A stretch of DNA of 16,127 bases, taken from Candidatus Staskawiczbacteria bacterium RIFCSPHIGHO2_02_FULL_34_10 (GTDB taxonomy: Bacteria > Patescibacteriota > Minisyncoccia > Minisyncoccales > Staskawiczbacteraceae). The notes beneath the pieces are model-generated. The model did not search any database and had not been told where the DNA came from. It worked only from the letters and a program-made list of their open reading frames with translations. The stretch's first letter is position 1. Each line of letters begins with the position of its first letter. This document shows positions 5,855-13,347 of the stretch, in pieces. The stretch covers positions 1-16,127 of the forward strand of contig MHOR01000036.1 of the NCBI GenBank assembly GCA_001821915.1, read 5' to 3'. The translations under genes and the position numbers were made by a program.

Positions 5855-6655
5855 CTATTTATAATACGCCCGGTCTTTGTATTGTAAGTAAATATATTGC
5901 AATTTTTTTCTATTATTTATTGGAATTTCATTTTTTAACAATGTGTCCATTTTGGTAATTTGCAAGTTAATATCTAACGTTGGATCAAAGTAAATTTGCC
6001 AATTTTCAGAGGTTGTAAAAACTAAAGGATCAGATATTAGCACTTTTTTTATATCAATTTGAAAATTATCTTTTAGGTTTTTCTCAACTTGAGAAATCAC
6101 ATCCATAGTATTTTTATTTATATTGTTTTTACCATCATAATCTTTATGCAAAACAATCATATCCTTTGGAATATTTTGTAATTCTTCAAAAATTATTCCA
6201 TTTACATCTATGAAAAAGCATTTTTCGGGGTTTTCATTATTACAAAACACAGCAAAAGGCAATCTTTCTTTTATATTAATAAATAAACTATCTGGGAATT
6301 TTTTTTGTAAAGATACGCTTTCTATTACTGGAAACTTGCTTAATATTTTTTTTGAAAGTTCGCCAGTATTAGTAATAAAAATACTTTTAGTCCAAACCTG
6401 AAAAATTCCAATACTTACTATTTTTTTATGTATATATTCAAGAGCTATATTTTGTATATCCTCGCTTTTATTTTTTTGATTGCCTAATATTTCAATATTA
6501 TTAATCTGAAATTTAAAATAAAATAAACTAAAATACAAAATAACGATTATAGTTGTTAAAGCTAAAAAAAACCAAAATACAGGCCTTCTGAAAAGTACTT
6601 TTTTGGTTTTTAAATTTCTTATTTTAGGTTTTATATGTTTGTGCCTATAGGACAT
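5855..6655 (-). CDS. ftsQ: FtsQ/DivIB-like cell division protein
   Basis: Bitopic membrane protein of the divisome that links early and late division proteins. The 266 aa show the family layout: a short basic cytoplasmic tail (1-25), one transmembrane helix (about 27-47), then a POTRA domain beginning FQINNIEILGNQ (49-60) and running to the strand FPDSLFINIKERLPFAVF (120-137), followed by the beta domain with FIDVNGIIFEE (148-158). Sequence identity in this family is always low, so the call rests on topology and the POTRA pattern. It is translationally coupled to femAB: the TAA of femAB and this ATG share one base (TAATG). An AGAGGA 5-6 nt upstream is one of the few SD-like sites among the larger genes here. 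Confidence 0.85.
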   Translation of the reverse strand: MSYRHKHIKPKIRNLKTKKVLFRRPVFWFFLALTTIIVILYFSLFYFKFQINNIEILGNQKNKSEDIQNIALEYIHKKIVSIGIFQVWTKSIFITNTGELSKKILSKFPVIESVSLQKKFPDSLFINIKERLPFAVFCNNENPEKCFFIDVNGIIFEELQNIPKDMIVLHKDYDGKNNINKNTMDVISQVEKNLKDNFQIDIKKVLISDPLVFTTSENWQIYFDPTLDINLQITKMDTLLKNEIPINNRKKLQYIYLQYKDRAYYK

Positions 6656-7686
6656 TACAATCCTCTTTTAATTTTTCTTATTTTTTCTATGATGAAATTC
6701 AACCAGTATTTTTTAGTAATAATAAAGTCTTGAGTTTTAACATATTCTTCTTTATAACCTCCAAATCCCATTTTAAATAGCGTGGGTCCCGAATAAGGAT
6801 GTTTTGGACTTTTTACTGGATCAGAATATCCCCAAAAGTCATATATGTAACACCCCCTATTTTTCGCTTCTTTTATGGCTTCCCATTGTAATAAATAAGA
6901 AACAGGAATTTTCCTATATTCAGGCAAAAGAGCCGCATGATGGTAAAAACTCATATGCGACCAAAAAATGCCGTATGAGGCAGCAATAATCTTACCTTGG
7001 TACTTTGCAAAGAAAATAGCTATATTATTATCAGGTAAAAAAGCTAAGAATTCCTTTTTAAAATAATCCAATGAAAATGGCACAAATTTTTGTTTTTTCA
7101 CTACCTCTAAATGTATTTTGTTAAAAATCTCAATATCATTAATATCTTTGCTTTGAAAAATCTCTATTTCTTTATTATTTTGCGCTTTCTTTATTAAATA
7201 CTTTGTAGTTTTACGCATTTTATCAAAAAGCTCCTGTTCTTTTGGCTCAATATTTAATTTCCAGCTGGATTCAGGATGGTAGTGTAAAGGTGCCGTTTTA
7301 AATCCAAAACTTTTAAATAGACTATCATTTTCTTCGCTTCTTATTAAAATGGGGCTTATCCTTATAAAATCCACCTTTTCTTGTTTAGCTAACTCTTTTA
7401 ATTTTTCTAATAAAATACTCAATAATTTTGCATTTTGATTTTTGAATTTTGAATTTACTATGGGTCCATGCGGAACCAACAAAAACGAAGCCCTTCTTGA
7501 TTTAATTTTGACCACTAATGTAACCGCGCGCAACTCTTCTTGTTCATAAATGCCAAACCGCCATATTTTATTTCCCATGGATATATGAAATTGACCCCAA
7601 CTCCAAGACTGCAAGAATGTTTTTTCCTTACATTGCAGTAAAAAATCCTCCCATATTTTTTTTTCGTAAATCTCTTTTACCTCCAT
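6655..7686 (-). CDS. FemAB-family peptidoglycan aminoacyltransferase
   Basis: Related to FemA/FemB/FemX, which add amino acids from aminoacyl-tRNA to the peptidoglycan stem peptide. The 343 aa show two GNAT-like halves. The first contains LQSWSWGQFHISMGNKIWRFGIY (25-47) and FLLVPHGPIV (68-77). The second has DKMRKTTKYLIKKAQ (155-169), FFAKYQGKIIAASYGIF (about 226-242), HHAALLPEYRK, and the signature CYIYDFWGYSD ... GPTLFKMGFGG near the C-terminus. No coiled-coil tRNA arm is evident, as in short FemX-type enzymes. The start overlaps the end of degT by 10 nt (ATGGAGGTAA) and the stop overlaps ftsQ, so the three are one coupled unit. A low-complexity TTTTGAA-type repeat (7425-7457) encodes NSKFKNQNAKL (78-88) after the first conserved block. 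The acceptor and amino acid are unknown. Confidence 0.88.
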   Translation of the reverse strand: MEVKEIYEKKIWEDFLLQCKEKTFLQSWSWGQFHISMGNKIWRFGIYEQEELRAVTLVVKIKSRRASFLLVPHGPIVNSKFKNQNAKLLSILLEKLKELAKQEKVDFIRISPILIRSEENDSLFKSFGFKTAPLHYHPESSWKLNIEPKEQELFDKMRKTTKYLIKKAQNNKEIEIFQSKDINDIEIFNKIHLEVVKKQKFVPFSLDYFKKEFLAFLPDNNIAIFFAKYQGKIIAASYGIFWSHMSFYHHAALLPEYRKIPVSYLLQWEAIKEAKNRGCYIYDFWGYSDPVKSPKHPYSGPTLFKMGFGGYKEEYVKTQDFIITKKYWLNFIIEKIRKIKRGL

Positions 7687-8942
7687 TGTCTTAAAAAGTT
7701 AACTATTCTTTTTGCATCTTCAATAGTGGTATTAATATGAGTTGGCAGGTTTAAGGTTTCTTTTGCTAATTTTTCTGCATTCTTACACATTCCAACAGAA
7801 TATTTCATTTCATCCATTTTTGTATCGTCTGGCGCAATTGCTGTAGTGTACCAATCCCCAAGCAACATATTTTCTTTATGCCAAGCATCATAAATTATTT
7901 CATGGGCTTTGGGGTGGCGCACCGCAAAACGTAAAAAAATGTTATTTTCTTTTGAAGGTAAAATAAACCTAGTATCTTTTAATTCATTATAGTAAAATTC
8001 TGCAATTTTTTTACGATGCTCATTAAATTTATCTAATTTATTAAACTGATTAAGCACCAGTATAGCTAACGCATTAGGCAAAGCTTTTGGGAAATAGTTT
8101 GGTCTTAATCCCCTTTTTTCTTTGAAGCTTACCGCTTTTGATAACACGTGCAGCCATTGAGACAAAACTAAAAATATTTTCCCTAAATCTAAAAATTTAT
8201 ACAAAGGTAAAATCATGTAATGTAATAAAATTGGATGTAGTAATTGTTGCTTTATCCAAAAACGCGATGGCTGCCCAAATTCTTTTTGTAGTTGTTGTAA
8301 TTTTTTACCTACATCATCATCGTTGGTAATAGCCATTCCGCCATATACAGAAGAAATAACCTTATCTCTTGAAAAGCTAAAGAATGAAGCTTTTCCAAAT
8401 GTTCCAACTTTTTTTCCACCAAATTCAGCTCCCAATGCATGGGCGCAATCTTCAATTAAAGTTAAATTATTCTGTTGCACAATATTCATAACCTCATCCA
8501 TATTAACTGGCAACCCAAAAGTATGTTGTACTACCACCACTTTTTCTGAGTGCTTATTCTCACGAATAAGCAATTTAAGTTTTTCAATGTCAACATTAAA
8601 ATCATTGTCACAGTCAATATAAACAGGGTTTAAACCAGCCCAAAGAATTGGGTTTGGGACAGCATTACATGTAAACGCTTGAAGTGATACATTTGTATTT
8701 TGTTCTAAATCTAATGCTTTTAATATAGCAAAAAAAGCAGATCTCCCAGAATTAAAAGAGAAAGCATATTTTACGCCCAAGTATTCTTTAAATTGGTTTT
8801 CCAATTCTTTTATTGCTTTGCCTCTTTTCCATTTCCATGGTTGAAATAATAATTTAAGTGCCAAAGAAACATCGTCTTTTTGGACATTTGGCGACAAAGA
8901 AATTGAAATTAGCTTAAATTGTTGAAAAAATCTGAATTTCAT
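7677..8942 (-). CDS. DegT/DnrJ/EryC1/StrS-family PLP aminotransferase
   Basis: Fold-type I PLP enzyme of the sugar aminotransferase family, usually making amino sugars for surface polysaccharides or glycoproteins. The 421 aa carry the expected motifs: FSFNSGRSAFFAIL (61-74, phosphate-binding region), LQAFTCNAVPNPILWAGLNPVYID (87-110), TLIEDCAHALGAEF (161-174, with D165 toward the pyridine nitrogen) and FFSFSRDKVISSVYGGM (187-203), where K194 is the expected Schiff-base lysine. It leads the degT-femAB-ftsQ unit. The start has no SD. One copy of the window's 20-bp palindrome lies inside the gene (8552-8571), encoding about residues 125-130 (LIRENK) just before the strand VVVVQHTFG. No other nucleotide-sugar genes lie nearby, so the substrate is open. 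Confidence 0.9.
   Translation of the reverse strand: MKFRFFQQFKLISISLSPNVQKDDVSLALKLLFQPWKWKRGKAIKELENQFKEYLGVKYAFSFNSGRSAFFAILKALDLEQNTNVSLQAFTCNAVPNPILWAGLNPVYIDCDNDFNVDIEKLKLLIRENKHSEKVVVVQHTFGLPVNMDEVMNIVQQNNLTLIEDCAHALGAEFGGKKVGTFGKASFFSFSRDKVISSVYGGMAITNDDDVGKKLQQLQKEFGQPSRFWIKQQLLHPILLHYMILPLYKFLDLGKIFLVLSQWLHVLSKAVSFKEKRGLRPNYFPKALPNALAILVLNQFNKLDKFNEHRKKIAEFYYNELKDTRFILPSKENNIFLRFAVRHPKAHEIIYDAWHKENMLLGDWYTTAIAPDDTKMDEMKYSVGMCKNAEKLAKETLNLPTHINTTIEDAKRIVNFLRQWR
8552..8571. repeat. 20-bp palindromic repeat, copy 1 (inside degT)
   Basis: GCTTATTCTCACGAATAAGC: perfect 8-bp arms around TCAC. It is identical, in the same orientation, to copies at 13027-13046 and 13348-13367. It is translated in frame without a stop. 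Confidence 0.9.
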
Positions 8943-8993
8943 GTTAAGTTTATTAATCTTTTAACAATGTTCTTTCTTTTGGGAGGTTTAATC

Positions 8994-9242
8994 ATGTCAA
9001 TTTCCGTTTCTCGTAAGATGAGTATTCTGGGTCAATATGCAGGTGAAATCCGGGAAGAGGTAGGCGCTTGGCTGGGAATCTTGCAGAGAGTAATTTGTGA
9101 CGAGATGGATAATCACAAACGTAAATTCAGATTGCCAAGTCCACATGACGATGAGCTAAGGCCGATAGTTGTGGATCAACTTGACGCACTTATACTTAGG
9201 CTAATCAGAAAAAGCGAATCTCTCAAGGGATTACTTAGGTAA
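8994..9242 (+). CDS. Orphan small protein, 82 aa, unknown function
   Basis: Begins MSISVSRKMSILGQYAGEIR and is predicted largely helical and amphipathic, with acidic and basic stretches (EIREEVGAWLGILQRV, then DELRPIVVDQLDALILRLI). There is no signal peptide, membrane helix or known motif, and I do not recognise it. The start is set by GGGAGG (8981-8986), 7 nt before the ATG at 8994. The longer in-frame reading from 8919 would overlap degT and has no SD. A textbook terminator follows 8 nt after the stop. Base composition is clearly richer in GC than the neighbouring genes. It is divergent from degT and convergent with the Mur ligase, so it is a stand-alone transcription unit. The promoter is not clear; TTGAAA (8922-8927) with TAAGTT (8945-8950) at 17 bp is the best candidate. 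Confidence 0.8.
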   Translation: MSISVSRKMSILGQYAGEIREEVGAWLGILQRVICDEMDNHKRKFRLPSPHDDELRPIVVDQLDALILRLIRKSESLKGLLR

Positions 9243-9250
9243 TCTCTAGG

Positions 9251-9276
9251 GCACCTATAGGATTAGGTGCTTTTTT
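9251..9276 (+). terminator. Intrinsic terminator of the 82-aa gene
   Basis: GCACCT (9251-9256) pairs with AGGTGC (9265-9270) and is followed by six T. The hairpin overlaps the last codons and stop of the convergent Mur ligase gene (stop at 9265-9263), so this stretch serves both strands. Confidence 0.85.
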
Positions 9277-10915
9277 GTGTAACTAATAATTTTATTAGTT
9301 CTCCTGGCACCCTACCCTCTAATAAAACTACATCTTTTTGCTTGCAGAAAGTCGTAATTAAATGAAAAACTTCCTTCGGTTTTTCACAAAAAATAATTTT
9401 ACTTTCTGTCATTCCGTTTTGGACTGCGCTATTTTTTACTTCTTCAAATTTATCTTTTGTCGTAATAATTGCCACGTCGCAAACTTCAGCTATTTTCTTA
9501 CCTATTTGTAAATGCACATCCGTTGATTTTTTACCTAACTCAATTAAGCATGGCATTATAACAACTTTCTTTGTCCTGAGCCCAGTCGAAGGGTTTATCT
9601 TAAAAACATTGAGGTAATCTAAATCTGCTATTGCCCCGTCTGGGTTTGACGAATATGAGGAATCTATAATATTTATTCCATGAACACCTCTTTTTAAAGT
9701 AATTCCCGCTTGTTCTTGTTGTATGCCTTTTGCGGCTTCTGAAATTTCTTCTAAGCTCATCCCAAGCTCTTTAGCAACCAGAATTGCTCCTAATAGGTTT
9801 TGGATATTTTGCTTACCTAAAATATCCACATTAAAATGCACTGCTTCTTTTTCTCGTGTCATTGCCATAAAGTCTAGTGAATTCTCAAGAACTGAAATTT
9901 CTTCCGCCCAAATATCAGAATCAACTTTATCATTTTTTAAACTATAAACTTTTTTATTAGTATCGGCTTTTTTATATAAATCCATGCAATACTTATTATC
10001 TCCATTTACGACCAGCAATCCATCTTTTGGCAGATTGTAAAGCAATTCCTGTCCTCCCTCAGCTGAAAGTAAGTTTTCCAAAGATCCGAACAATGCCAAA
10101 TGCTGTTCATTTACCCCAGTAACAATTCCTATGCGTGGCTTTACCATATTGCATAATAATTTTATCCCGCCCTTATTATAAGAACCCATTTCAACAATAA
10201 AAATTTGGTGGTTTTCGTTTAAATCACTTAAAATAGTTTGAGCTATGCCAATTTCAGAATTTTTGTGATCAGGAGTTGATAATACATTAAACCTAGACGA
10301 TAAAATAGTGGTTAAAAATTCTTTAGTTGATGTTTTACCGTAGCTACCGTTAATGCCAATTATAGTGAGTTTTTTGTATTGATTTATTTTTCTAGAAGCT
10401 TTTTTTAATATTTTATTTCTAGCAAGCACAAAAAATGGTTGAAAAAATAAAACAATAATAGAAACTATGAATGATGTTAAAATATCAAAAACTAACAAGT
10501 AAAACGTAAACCAAAAATTTGATTGGGCGTACGCATATGATAAAAATAAATACAAAACTACCAAAAGAAACGAACATAACGTCAAAAGCACCGTTTTTTT
10601 AGTAAATACGGGTTTTAGAAATCTTTGTTTAAATATTCCTAAAATAAAAACTGCCGACTCTGCAAAATATATTAGCAGTAAAATATAAAAAACTAACGGA
10701 AATACATAATAATTTGCTAAAAGAACTACTAATAAAACAACTTTAACTAAAGGAAATTTTCCCATAAGCAATTGTTTTCCCTTATGAGTTTTAAAGTGGT
10801 CAAAAAAACGACCAATATGATATTCCTTTAATTGCCAAAGGTAAATCCAAAAAAGGACAAATTTGCTTGTCCTTATAAACCAAAGAAAACCTATAGAAAT
10901 TATTTCAATATTCAT
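9263..10915 (-). CDS. Membrane-anchored MurF-like Mur ligase
   Basis: Mur ligases join amino acids to peptidoglycan precursors using ATP. MurF adds D-Ala-D-Ala. The central ATPase domain is clear: P-loop IIGINGSYGKTSTKE (185-199, K194), VEMGSYNKGGI (241-251, the conserved Glu region), VTGVNEQHLALFGS (265-278) and NGDN (304-307). The C-terminal domain has DSSYSSNPDGAIADL (418-432), matching MurF's DDAYNANP motif, then VVIMPCLIELGKKS and LLEGRVPGELIKLL (531-544). The usual N-terminal UDP-binding domain is absent. Instead residues 1-165 contain about five hydrophobic helices (about 7-28, 56-75, 76-95, 108-130, 134-163). A repeat copy (9571-9596) encodes NPSTGLRTK (441-449) before the strand KVVIMP. 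It starts 6 nt after the hydrolase stop, last gene of the serS operon. Confidence 0.85.
   Translation of the reverse strand: MNIEIISIGFLWFIRTSKFVLFWIYLWQLKEYHIGRFFDHFKTHKGKQLLMGKFPLVKVVLLVVLLANYYVFPLVFYILLLIYFAESAVFILGIFKQRFLKPVFTKKTVLLTLCSFLLVVLYLFLSYAYAQSNFWFTFYLLVFDILTSFIVSIIVLFFQPFFVLARNKILKKASRKINQYKKLTIIGINGSYGKTSTKEFLTTILSSRFNVLSTPDHKNSEIGIAQTILSDLNENHQIFIVEMGSYNKGGIKLLCNMVKPRIGIVTGVNEQHLALFGSLENLLSAEGGQELLYNLPKDGLLVVNGDNKYCMDLYKKADTNKKVYSLKNDKVDSDIWAEEISVLENSLDFMAMTREKEAVHFNVDILGKQNIQNLLGAILVAKELGMSLEEISEAAKGIQQEQAGITLKRGVHGINIIDSSYSSNPDGAIADLDYLNVFKINPSTGLRTKKVVIMPCLIELGKKSTDVHLQIGKKIAEVCDVAIITTKDKFEEVKNSAVQNGMTESKIIFCEKPKEVFHLITTFCKQKDVVLLEGRVPGELIKLLVTQKST
9571..9596 (-). repeat. 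Dispersed TTCGAC...GCTCAGGACAA repeat inside the Mur ligase
   Basis: On the plus strand it reads TTGTCCTGAG-CCCA-GTCGAAGGGTTT, matching 11631-11656 at 24 of 26 positions and the recR element more loosely. In the gene's direction it encodes NPSTGLRTK in frame. Confidence 0.8.
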
Positions 10916-10921
10916 CAGTAT

Positions 10922-11719
10922 TTAGTGGGGTAAATTTTCTAATATTTTTTCTGTTAAAATTTCAGGAATACTAATTTGCAAAGCGTGTTTTCCCCCAGGT
11001 ATTATTATCAATTTTGAATTTATTATTTTTTTATTAATAATTTTTGCCTGATAAAGCGGGGTTAATTCATCTTTATCGCCCCAAATAATAATTGTCGGAT
11101 TTTTTATAAAATATAACTTTTGGGACAAATCTTCTGAAATAATTTTTAGAAAAGATTGTCTCATTATACCGTTCACATTCAAATAATCGCTATCGTTATC
11201 ACCAACAATAAATTTATAAAAAGCTTTTCTTACTGTGTCATAAAAAGGTAAAAAAAATAAAATTTTAGACAATTTTGAAAATTGCCGCAAAATACTCTTC
11301 TTTAGGTTTTTTTCTCTAATACAGGAAGCTGAAATTAAAAATAATTTTTCAATTTTTTGATTGTATTTTATAGAAAATTTTGAAGCTACGGCTCCACCAA
11401 AAGAGTGCCCCAGCAAATAAAATCTATCTTGTAATTGAGGTATAGTATCAGAGAATTCTTTGACCCATTCAACGTAATTGTCCAGACTCCATGCGTTAGT
11501 TGGTTCTTGGCTTTTACCAAATCCCGGTAAATCAGGTATAATAATCAAAAAGTTTTTTTGCGAAAGTAATTCTGCTACTTGTTGCCATCTTTGGGAACTA
11601 GACCCCCACCCATGCAAAACCAGTAAGGTTTTGTCCTGAGCCACGTCGAAGGGTTTTTCACCCTTAAACAACTTGTAATTTATATTAAGATTTTTAACTA
11701 AAATCTGCTTTTCTTCCAT
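10922..11719 (-). CDS. Alpha/beta-hydrolase fold protein
   Basis: Serine hydrolase of the alpha/beta fold, 265 aa. Oxyanion-hole segment LLVLHGWGSS (32-41), strand and loop IIPDLPGFGKS (60-70), nucleophile elbow GHSFGG with S106, acid loop IIWGDKDELTP (211-221, probable D217) and catalytic histidine in GGKHAL (H245) are all present, with a lid of about 80 residues between 135 and 200. It lacks a signal peptide, so it is likely cytoplasmic. The substrate cannot be inferred. The start shares one base with the serS stop (TAATG). A repeat copy (11631-11656) encodes KPFDVAQDK (22-30) in the hairpin just before the first core strand, where the family normally has a short turn. Confidence 0.88.
   Translation of the reverse strand: MEEKQILVKNLNINYKLFKGEKPFDVAQDKTLLVLHGWGSSSQRWQQVAELLSQKNFLIIIPDLPGFGKSQEPTNAWSLDNYVEWVKEFSDTIPQLQDRFYLLGHSFGGAVASKFSIKYNQKIEKLFLISASCIREKNLKKSILRQFSKLSKILFFLPFYDTVRKAFYKFIVGDNDSDYLNVNGIMRQSFLKIISEDLSQKLYFIKNPTIIIWGDKDELTPLYQAKIINKKIINSKLIIIPGGKHALQISIPEILTEKILENLPH
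11631..11656 (-). repeat. Dispersed TTCGAC...GCTCAGGACAA repeat inside the hydrolase
   Basis: Plus strand TTGTCCTGAG-CCAC-GTCGAAGGGTTT, near-identical to 9571-9596. It is read in a different frame from the Mur ligase copy (PFDVAQDK versus PSTGLRTK), yet open in both. Confidence 0.8.
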
Positions 11720-12993
11720 TATTTTTTCTTTATCACCTTGAATCCAGTGTATTTTTGCAGCACTTTCGGTACCTTCACGCTTCCATCTTTTTGCTGATAG
11801 TTTTCTAATATGGCAATTAGTGTTCTGCCAATGGCAAAAGCGGTGCCATTTAATGTGTTGGCAAAATTATTTCTCCCCGCCTTGTCTTTGTAATGTATAT
11901 TTAATCGCCTTGCTTGAAAATCAGTGCAATTTGAAGTTGAATGAGTTTCTCGGTACTTTTTTTCTGATGGCAGCCATACTTCAATGTCATATTTTTTTGC
12001 GGCTGGTCTGCCCAAGTCCCCTGTGCAAATATTAATAACCTGATATGGGAGCCCTAATTTTTTCATTAATTCTTCTTCAATGGAAAGTAAAAGTGTATGT
12101 TCTTTTTTTGAATCTTCGGGCTTTGAAAAAACAACCATTTCAACTTTATCAAATTGATGCACTCGTAAAATTCCTTTTGTATCTTTACCATATGACCCAG
12201 CTTCTCTCCTAAAACAGGTTGAAAACGCGATATAGCGTAAAGGCAGATCATCTAATGCTAAAGTTTCATCTGCGCGCATTGCAATTAAAGATTGTTCTGA
12301 TGTGCCCGCTAAGTACATTTTATCTTCTGGTAAGTAATACGCTTCTTTTTCATCTCCTAATTCAAAGTACCCAGTCCCGCGCGCCATTTGTTCCTTTAGC
12401 ATTACTGGTGGAATAATAGGGATAAATCCTTTTTTCCTTGCAACCTCCATGGCAAAGTTTACCAAGGCAAACTCAAGTAATACCATTTCACTTTTTAAAT
12501 ACCCAAATCTGCTTCCCGCTACCTTGCTTGCTCTTTCGGTGTCAATTAAATCCAAATCTTTGCCTAACTCCATATAATCCTTTTCTTTAAAACCAAATTT
12601 TGGTAATTTCCCCACTTTTCGTAAAACAACATTTTGCGTGTCATCTTTACCCACAGGCACATCATCAAAGGGAATATTAGGAAGCTGTAATAGTAATTCT
12701 TCTAATTTTTTTTCAGTCTCTTGCAAATCCGGCTCTAGAGTTTTAATTTCCAGTTTATTTTTTTTAGCCTTGTCAATATCATCCATTGTCTCGCCAGAGT
12801 TTTTAGCGGAGGCGGATTTAGTAAATTTATTTTGTTTTGCGCGTAAAGCCTCCAAAGAAGTTAACAAGCTTCTTTTTCTTATATCCAAATCTAAAATCTG
12901 ATCTACTAACGAGTCTCCATTATTTACATTCTTTTTATCACAGGCTTCTTTAACCTTTTTTGGATTTTCCCTAATAAATTTGATATCTAACAT
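11719..12993 (-). CDS. serS: Seryl-tRNA synthetase
   Basis: Class II synthetase charging tRNA-Ser, 424 aa, full length. It opens with the usual MLDIKFIRENPKKVKE and has a long antiparallel coiled-coil arm (about 30-105) that contacts the tRNA. Motif 1 lies near 180-200 (IPIIPPVML), the serine-binding TSEQSL loop at 231-236, motif 2 at 261-281 (FRREAGSYGKDTKGILRVHQF) and motif 3 at 381-400 (LNGTAFAIGRTLIAILENYQ, R390). The THSTSNCTDFQARR segment (350-363) is also conserved. There is no SD; the nearest -10-like box, TAAACT, lies 7 nt before ATG. It heads the serS-hydrolase-Mur ligase transcript, with a 1-nt overlap to the next gene. Confidence 0.96.
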   Translation of the reverse strand: MLDIKFIRENPKKVKEACDKKNVNNGDSLVDQILDLDIRKRSLLTSLEALRAKQNKFTKSASAKNSGETMDDIDKAKKNKLEIKTLEPDLQETEKKLEELLLQLPNIPFDDVPVGKDDTQNVVLRKVGKLPKFGFKEKDYMELGKDLDLIDTERASKVAGSRFGYLKSEMVLLEFALVNFAMEVARKKGFIPIIPPVMLKEQMARGTGYFELGDEKEAYYLPEDKMYLAGTSEQSLIAMRADETLALDDLPLRYIAFSTCFRREAGSYGKDTKGILRVHQFDKVEMVVFSKPEDSKKEHTLLLSIEEELMKKLGLPYQVINICTGDLGRPAAKKYDIEVWLPSEKKYRETHSTSNCTDFQARRLNIHYKDKAGRNNFANTLNGTAFAIGRTLIAILENYQQKDGSVKVPKVLQKYTGFKVIKKK

Positions 12994-13022
12994 AATGTTT
13001 AGTTTAGATTAATTTAATTTTC

Positions 13023-13050
13023 CACTGCTTATTCTCACGAATAAGCAGTG
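13023..13050. repeat. 20-bp palindromic repeat, copy 2 (between arsR and serS), extended to 12-bp arms
   Basis: The core at 13027-13046 is identical to the copies at 8552 and 13348. Here the flanks also pair (CACT/AGTG), giving a perfect 12-bp stem with a TCAC loop. It lies 30 nt upstream of the serS start. There is no T-run, so it is not an intrinsic terminator for arsR. Confidence 0.9.
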
Positions 13051-13062
13051 CTTATATCTTTA

Positions 13063-13077
13063 ACTATAATCTAATTA
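13063..13077. repeat. Direct repeat flanking arsR, 3' copy
   Basis: ACTATAATCTAATTA overlaps the arsR stop codon and matches 13395-13409 at 14 of 15 positions. Each copy lies to the right of a palindrome copy, so palindrome plus this box forms a composite direct repeat at both ends of arsR. Confidence 0.6.
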
Positions 13078-13340
13078 CCGTTTTTAAGAAATGGTATAAA
13101 TTCTTTTATATTTTTAAAATTAAGGGAATAATATCGGTTTAAATTAATTTGTTTTACCGTTACTAAATTAGCATTTGATAATACGGTTAAATGTCTTGAA
13201 ACACTTTTAAAAGATAACTCGATTAATTTACTTATTTCTCCTACTGTTAGTTCTTTTTTACTAAAAAGATGTTTTAATATCAAAAGTCTTCTTTCGTTTC
13301 CCATTGCTTTAAAGATTTGCGCCACAGCCTTATTATTCAT
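13071..13340 (-). CDS. ArsR-type winged-helix transcriptional regulator
   Basis: Small DNA-binding regulator of 89 aa. KAMGNERRLLILKHLF (11-26) is the typical ArsR opening, ELTVGEISKLIELSFKSVSRHLTVLSNANLV (30-60) is the helix-turn-helix with its recognition helix at about 44-56, and VTVKQINLNRYYSLN (60-74) is the wing. There are no cysteines, and the ELCVCDL-type metal site is missing, so it is not an ordinary metal sensor. What it senses is unknown. It is flanked on both sides by identical 20-bp palindromes, the upstream one ending 8 nt before its ATG, where a bound repressor would block its own expression. There is no SD. It lies between a nucleotidyltransferase gene and serS. Confidence 0.88.
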   Translation of the reverse strand: MNNKAVAQIFKAMGNERRLLILKHLFSKKELTVGEISKLIELSFKSVSRHLTVLSNANLVTVKQINLNRYYSLNFKNIKEFIPFLKNGN

Positions 13341-13347
13341 ATTAATT

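Noticed and set aside
8323..8622. Plus-strand frames antisense to degT
   Set aside because: They mirror a conserved aminotransferase region and have no promoter or SD.
8919..8993. N-terminal extension of the 82-aa gene starting at 8919
   Set aside because: It overlaps the degT start, has no SD, and GGGAGG lies 7 nt before the internal ATG at 8994.
9571..9596. Repeat copies as evidence that the Mur ligase, hydrolase and recR are pseudogenes
   Set aside because: All three insertions keep the frame, and catalytic or metal-binding motifs on both sides are intact.
13071..13340. Metal-sensing ArsR/SmtB repressor
   Set aside because: The protein has no cysteines and lacks the alpha-3 metal-binding motif, and no metal-transport gene is nearby.
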